From: Gelidibacter sp039916245
GTDB taxonomy: Bacteria > Bacteroidota > Bacteroidia > Flavobacteriales > Flavobacteriaceae
Assembly: GCF_039916245.1 (NCBI RefSeq)
Contig: NZ_JBDSLS010000283.1
Coordinates: 1-10,651, forward strand
DNA: 10,651 nt
Direction of reading: 5' to 3'
Below, one piece after another: positions 7,714 through 10,651 of this stretch. The translations under genes were made by a program, and so were the position numbers. The notes under the pieces were generated by a model that was not told where the DNA came from, ran no database searches, and was given only the letters and a program-made list of their open reading frames with translations. Within the stretch, counting starts at the first letter, position 1. Every line of letters begins with the position of its first letter.

Positions 7714-8478
7714 ATGAAAATCATCTCTTACAACGTCAACGGTATTCGCGCAGCACTCAACAAAGGCTTCATCGATTGGTTAAAAAGCGCCAATCCTGAT
7801 GTGATTTGTCTGCAGGAAATTAAGGCGATGAAAGAACAATTGGACGTCACCGTTTTTGAAGAGGCTGGCTATCCATATCATTATTGGTTCAGTGCTCAAA
7901 AAAAAGGCTATAGTGGCGTTGCCATCCTCAGTAAAACCAAGCCAAATCATGTGGAATATGGGACGGGAATTGCCTCCATGGATTTTGAAGGTCGAAATAT
8001 TAGAGTCGATTTTGATAACGTGTCTATAATGAGTTTGTATCTGCCCTCTGGTACCAACGATGCCCGTTTGCAGCACAAATTTGATTATATGGATATGTTT
8101 CATTATTATATAGACGAATTAAAAAAAGACATTCCAAATCTGATTATTTTGGGCGATTATAATATCTGTCATGAAGAAATAGACATCCACAATCCGAAAG
8201 GTCTTTCAAACGTTTCTGGTTTTTTACCTGTAGAACGCCACTGGATTGGCAACTTCATGAACAACGGGTTTATAGACTCTTTCAGACACTTTAACAAGGA
8301 ACCTGACCATTACACGTGGTGGAGCTACAGAGCTAATTCCCGAGAACGAAACAAGGGCTGGCGATTGGATTACGCATTAGTGAGTGCACCTTTACAAGAA
8401 AAACTAAAACGCAGCGTTATCCTTTCGGATGCGATACATAGTGATCATTGTCCGATTTTGCTTGAAATTGAGGATTAA
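7714..8478 (+). CDS. xth: Exodeoxyribonuclease III / AP endonuclease (ExoIII family)
   Basis: This is a magnesium-dependent DNA-repair enzyme of the exonuclease-endonuclease-phosphatase fold. It cuts the backbone at abasic sites in base-excision repair and degrades duplex DNA from 3' ends. The product has 254 residues, close to the 268 of E. coli ExoIII. All active-site motifs are present: N7 in ISYNVNGIRA, metal ligand E35 in LQEIKA, Y109 in SLYLPSG, D148 and N150 in GDYNICH, the WWSYR segment, RLDYALVS, and the closing SDH pair D244-H245. Nothing is truncated. The ATG at 7714 begins the first conserved strand (MKIISYNVNG), so the start is firm. No Shine-Dalgarno is visible and the leader is filled by heptad repeats. 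The gene is divergent from the large barrel gene. The downstream OmpA gene is 150 bp away across repeats and is probably a separate unit. Confidence 0.97.
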   Translation: MKIISYNVNGIRAALNKGFIDWLKSANPDVICLQEIKAMKEQLDVTVFEEAGYPYHYWFSAQKKGYSGVAILSKTKPNHVEYGTGIASMDFEGRNIRVDFDNVSIMSLYLPSGTNDARLQHKFDYMDMFHYYIDELKKDIPNLIILGDYNICHEEIDIHNPKGLSNVSGFLPVERHWIGNFMNNGFIDSFRHFNKEPDHYTWWSYRANSRERNKGWRLDYALVSAPLQEKLKRSVILSDAIHSDHCPILLEIED

Positions 8479-8480
8479 GA

Positions 8481-8529
8481 CAGTTGGCAGTCTTCAGTTG
8501 GCAGTCAGCAGTCGGCAGTTGGCAGCCGA
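8481..8529 (+). repeat. Seven-copy tandem heptad repeat, consensus CAGTYGG
   Basis: Seven head-to-tail units start 2 bases after the xth stop codon: CAGTTGG, CAGTCTT, CAGTTGG, CAGTCAG, CAGTCGG, CAGTTGG, CAGCCGA. The 7-base period is strict and CAG is invariant. With the register shifted by one base the units begin AGT, like those of the two arrays upstream of xth. There is no hairpin or T-run, so it is not an intrinsic terminator. Confidence 0.85.
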
Positions 8530-8534
8530 AAAGC

Positions 8535-8550
8535 ATTCGTGTATTCGTGG
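8535..8550 (+). repeat. Short direct repeat ATTCGTG-T-ATTCGTG-G
   Basis: Two exact copies of ATTCGTG stand one base apart, 5 bases after the heptad array. I recall this string as a recurrent intergenic motif in flavobacterial genomes, but could not check. Together with the heptads it fills the first half of the gap between xth and the OmpA gene. Confidence 0.5.
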
Positions 8551-8628
8551 CAATCACATAATATCAAATTAACAACTAACAACCAAACAACAAATACCTT
8601 AACAACAAACACCTAAACATCTATAAAC
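8551..8628 (+). promoter_or_regulatory. G-free, A/C-rich leader of the OmpA-family gene
   Basis: The 78 bases before the ATG contain no G on the coding strand and many AAC/ACA triplets. Such a leader would be unstructured in RNA and has no Shine-Dalgarno. In Bacteroidota, where anti-Shine-Dalgarno pairing is little used, A-rich open leaders favour translation, so efficient expression is likely. No TAnnTTTG box was found in this gap, so the promoter is unplaced. Confidence 0.5.
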
Positions 8629-9585
8629 ATGATTAAAAAATTGTCCCTTATTGCATTAACGCTTGTATTAACAACGTCTTGCGTATCTAAAAAAATCTAT
8701 ACTGATTTAGAAAATAAATACGCCACTTTAAGAAAAGAGAATCGTAAAATATCTGATGATAATGCCGATCTTAAAAAAGATTTAATTCTTGCACAGAACA
8801 GATTAGCACAACTTCAAAGAGATTACGATGACACCACTGCAAAACGCAATCAACTTCAAAAAGATTACGATATTGCAAAAACCAATCTTGATAATTTACA
8901 ACAATCCTACCAGGCTTTAGAACAAAACAGTTCTTCGGCCATTGCTGATAATGCTAAAAAGAATAGAGAGTTATTGGCGCAACTAGAAGCTAAGGAACAA
9001 GCACTCGCTGCCGAAAATGCACGTTTACAAAAATTAAAACAAGACATGGAAGCGCGTTCAAACCGCATTGCCGAACTTGAAAGCGTAATCGCCTCAAAAG
9101 ATGCGGCCATGAATAAACTAAAAGATACCATTTCAAGAGCCTTAACCAACTTTGAAGGCAAAGGCTTGACGGTTGAACAACGTGACGGAAAAGTCTACGT
9201 TTCGATGGAAAACAAATTGTTGTTTCAATCTGGAAGTTGGGCCGTGGGTGTGAATGGAAAACAAGCCGTACAACAATTAGGAAGCGTATTGGCTGAAAAT
9301 CCAGACATTGCTATTTTGATTGAAGGACATACAGACAACGTGCCTTACACGGGAACAGGAGTCATGAACAGCAACTGGGATTTATCAACAAAACGTGCGA
9401 CGGCCATTGTTCAAATTTTAAGAGAGAACCCGGCCATTAATCCAGAAAACTTAACTGCTGCTGGCCGTGGAGAATTTGCACCAATAGCTACAAACGACAC
9501 CAACGAAGGCAAAGCTAAAAACAGAAGAATTGAAGTTATTTTAACCCCGAAATTAGATGAAATTTCAAAATTGTTGAATGATTAA
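8629..9585 (+). CDS. OmpA-domain lipoprotein with long coiled coil (peptidoglycan anchor)
   Basis: The gene encodes 318 residues. The signal is lipoprotein-type: MIKK, a hydrophobic core, then LTTSC with C18 as the probable lipidated residue. After Cys comes VSKK rather than an acidic export signal, so a periplasm-facing lipoprotein is inferred. Residues about 22-170 are a continuous charged, Leu/Ala/Gln-rich coiled coil. Residues about 185-310 are an OmpA C-terminal domain that binds peptidoglycan. It contains IEGHTDN with D236, NWDLSTKRA with R256 (the pair that contacts diaminopimelate in this fold), AAGRGEFAP, and NRRIEVIL with R300. The protein has no barrel, so it is a lipid-plus-coiled-coil tether between membrane and cell wall, similar in plan to Pal or YiaD-like proteins. 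The start is fixed by the signal sequence. A strong terminator follows 17 bases after the stop, so it is probably the last gene of its transcript. Confidence 0.93.
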   Translation: MIKKLSLIALTLVLTTSCVSKKIYTDLENKYATLRKENRKISDDNADLKKDLILAQNRLAQLQRDYDDTTAKRNQLQKDYDIAKTNLDNLQQSYQALEQNSSSAIADNAKKNRELLAQLEAKEQALAAENARLQKLKQDMEARSNRIAELESVIASKDAAMNKLKDTISRALTNFEGKGLTVEQRDGKVYVSMENKLLFQSGSWAVGVNGKQAVQQLGSVLAENPDIAILIEGHTDNVPYTGTGVMNSNWDLSTKRATAIVQILRENPAINPENLTAAGRGEFAPIATNDTNEGKAKNRRIEVILTPKLDEISKLLND

Positions 9586-9602
9586 TTTTATTAACTGATT
9601 TC

Positions 9603-9639
9603 AGACCTGTCAGGTTTTTGAAACCTGACAGGTCTTTTT
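9603..9639 (+). terminator. Intrinsic terminator after the OmpA-family gene
   Basis: The arms AGACCTGTCAGGTTT and AAACCTGACAGGTCT form a perfect 15-bp stem with a TTG loop, followed at once by TTTT. It starts 17 bases after the stop codon at 9585. The stem is nearly symmetrical, with an A-run on its left in the opposite sense (AAA), so it may also act weakly on the other strand. I recall the ACCTGTCAGGTTT hairpin as common behind flavobacterial genes. Confidence 0.9.
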
Positions 9640-9676
9640 AAATTTACCCCACTGAATACATATAACTCAAATAAGA

Positions 9677-9713
9677 TCCCTGCCTTCGCAGGGAGAATTC
9701 CACCTTCGTGGAA
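9677..9713 (+). repeat. Two tandem hairpins with identical CTTC loops, upstream of the aldo/keto reductase
   Basis: TCCCTGC-CTTC-GCAGGGA (9677-9694) and TTCCAC-CTTC-GTGGAA (9698-9713) are perfect stems of 7 and 6 bp with the same loop, separated by three bases. There is no T-run after either, so they are not typical terminators. They lie 15 bases before the next gene's ATG, within its probable leader. They resemble dispersed palindromic elements of flavobacterial intergenic DNA. A role in RNA stability or translation is only possible. Confidence 0.7.
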
Positions 9714-9728
9714 ATGAAATAACCACTT

Positions 9729-10651
9729 ATGAAATACACCACACTTCCCCACACCAATTTAAAAGTCAGCAAACTGTGTTTGGGAACTATGACTTGGGGA
9801 CTTCAAAATACCCAAGACGAGGCTTTTGAACAAATGGATTATGCCTTGGAACGAGGCATTAATTTTTTTGACACGGCAGAACTTTACCCTGTTCCTGCTG
9901 AAGCAAAAACTTACGCAGATACCGAGCGCATCATTGGCAATTGGTTTGAAAAATCTGGAAATAGAGACAAGGTCGTTTTGGCTTCTAAAATAGCTGGTAC
10001 AGGAGATTATACCGCTCACATCAGAACGAATGGCTTTAGTCCTGAAGCTTTAAAAGACGCGGTTAACAACAGTTTAAAACGCTTGAAGACCGATTATATT
10101 GATTTGTATCAACTACATTGGCCAGAACGCAATACTAACACTTTGGGCATTCGTGATTATAAACATGAAGATGACCAGTGGCAAGATAACTTTAATGAAA
10201 TCCTCCACACTTTTGATGGCATTATCAAATCGGGAAAAGTCAGATATATCGGAATCTCTAACGAAAAAGCATGGGGAACCATGCGCTTCTTGGAAGAATC
10301 AAAAGCACATAATTTACCACGAATGCTGACCGTTCAGAATGCCTATTCCTTACTCAATCGGAGTTTTGAAGGCGATATGGCAGAAATTGCCATGAGAGAA
10401 AACATTGGACTTTTAGCGTATTCACCATTGGGCTGTGGCGTGCTATCTGGAAAATATATTATGGGCACGGACACCATAAATTCAAGATTGAATCTCTTTA
10501 CAAGGTTTGCAAGATATAGCAGTACACAATGTACAGAAGCAACAAAACGCTACCTTGCTATTGCTTATAATCACAATTTATCTTTAGCGCAGATGTCTTT
10601 GGCCTTTGTAACCCAACAGCCTTTTGTGACCAGTAATATTATTGGTGCAAC
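9729..10651 (+). CDS. tas: Tas-like NAD(P)H-dependent aldo/keto reductase (3' end outside window)
   Basis: This is a cytoplasmic TIM-barrel oxidoreductase that reduces carbonyl compounds with NAD(P)H; the natural substrate is unknown. 307 codons are seen, with an open frame to the window end. Recalled E. coli Tas has about 346 residues, so roughly 40 are missing. The sequence opens MKYTTLPHTNLKVSKLCLGTMTWG. The catalytic tetrad is complete: D48 and Y53 in FFDTAELYPVP, K87 in LASK, and H130 in YQLHWP. Tas-specific stretches include AELYPVP, QNAYSLLNRSFE, and LFTRFARYS, followed by LAFVTQQPFVTSNIIGA near the end of the barrel. The ATG at 9729 precedes the first conserved strand; no Shine-Dalgarno is seen. 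The gene stands after a strong terminator, so it should have its own promoter in 9640-9728, although I could not place one. Subfamily assignment rests on remembered Tas sequence. Confidence 0.93.
   Translation, partial: MKYTTLPHTNLKVSKLCLGTMTWGLQNTQDEAFEQMDYALERGINFFDTAELYPVPAEAKTYADTERIIGNWFEKSGNRDKVVLASKIAGTGDYTAHIRTNGFSPEALKDAVNNSLKRLKTDYIDLYQLHWPERNTNTLGIRDYKHEDDQWQDNFNEILHTFDGIIKSGKVRYIGISNEKAWGTMRFLEESKAHNLPRMLTVQNAYSLLNRSFEGDMAEIAMRENIGLLAYSPLGCGVLSGKYIMGTDTINSRLNLFTRFARYSSTQCTEATKRYLAIAYNHNLSLAQMSLAFVTQQPFVTSNIIGA

Noticed and set aside
7780..8103. Minus-strand 107-codon frame within xth
   Set aside because: It is antisense to conserved ExoIII motifs, with no support.
8907..9161. Minus-strand 84-codon frame rich in Ser/Ala/Phe
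   Set aside because: It is the antisense image of the coiled-coil region of the OmpA-domain lipoprotein; its composition follows from that.
9759..10329. Frames 9759-10019 (minus) and 10099-10329 (plus)
   Set aside because: Both lie within the aldo/keto reductase, whose catalytic tetrad is in the open frame from 9729.

Overview
The window looks like chromosomal DNA of a Bacteroidota member, most likely a marine-type flavobacterium (Flavobacteriaceae). The base composition is low-GC. Start codons lack clear Shine-Dalgarno sequences, and two sites match the Bacteroidota -7 box TAnnTTTG. There is a CzcA-type pump continuous with a TolC-like domain, a very large outer-membrane barrel protein, and intergenic palindromes of a kind I associate with flavobacteria. 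I see no phage, IS element, CRISPR array, tRNA or rRNA.

Left block (1-7514, all minus strand). In transcription order this holds three genes. The first is a 1136-residue exported protein that looks like an uncharacterised outer-membrane beta-barrel (7514-4104). After 55 bp comes a 129-residue exported His/Cys-bearing small protein (4048-3659). After 68 bp comes a heavy-metal efflux RND pump (from 3590) that runs in frame into an outer-membrane-factor (TolC/CusC-like) domain and leaves the window at base 1. A 7-2-7 palindrome and a possible -7 box sit in the 55-bp gap. The small protein and pump therefore probably form their own metal-responsive unit, with the periplasmic adaptor (czcB-like) expected just beyond base 1.

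Right block (7714-10651, all plus strand). It holds exodeoxyribonuclease III (xth), an OmpA-domain coiled-coil lipoprotein, a strong intrinsic terminator, two tandem small hairpins, and a Tas-like aldo/keto reductase cut off by the window end. The xth gene is bracketed by three arrays of 7-bp repeats whose units nearly all begin AGT. The two upstream arrays face each other and contain a 16-bp perfect inverted repeat inside the probable xth leader.

How it fits together: the left block concerns the envelope and metal export. The pump with its fused outer-membrane channel, plus an unseen adaptor, would move divalent metal from periplasm or cytoplasm to the outside. The small His/Cys protein may bind metal in the periplasm. 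The right block is a run of apparently independent housekeeping genes (DNA repair, cell-wall anchoring, carbonyl reduction). The least explained items are the small metal-associated protein, the possible RND/OMF polyprotein, the large barrel protein, and the repeats around xth. No gene-free stretch exceeds 300 bases. The longest gaps, 7515-7713, 8479-8628 and 9586-9728, are described in their own entries.
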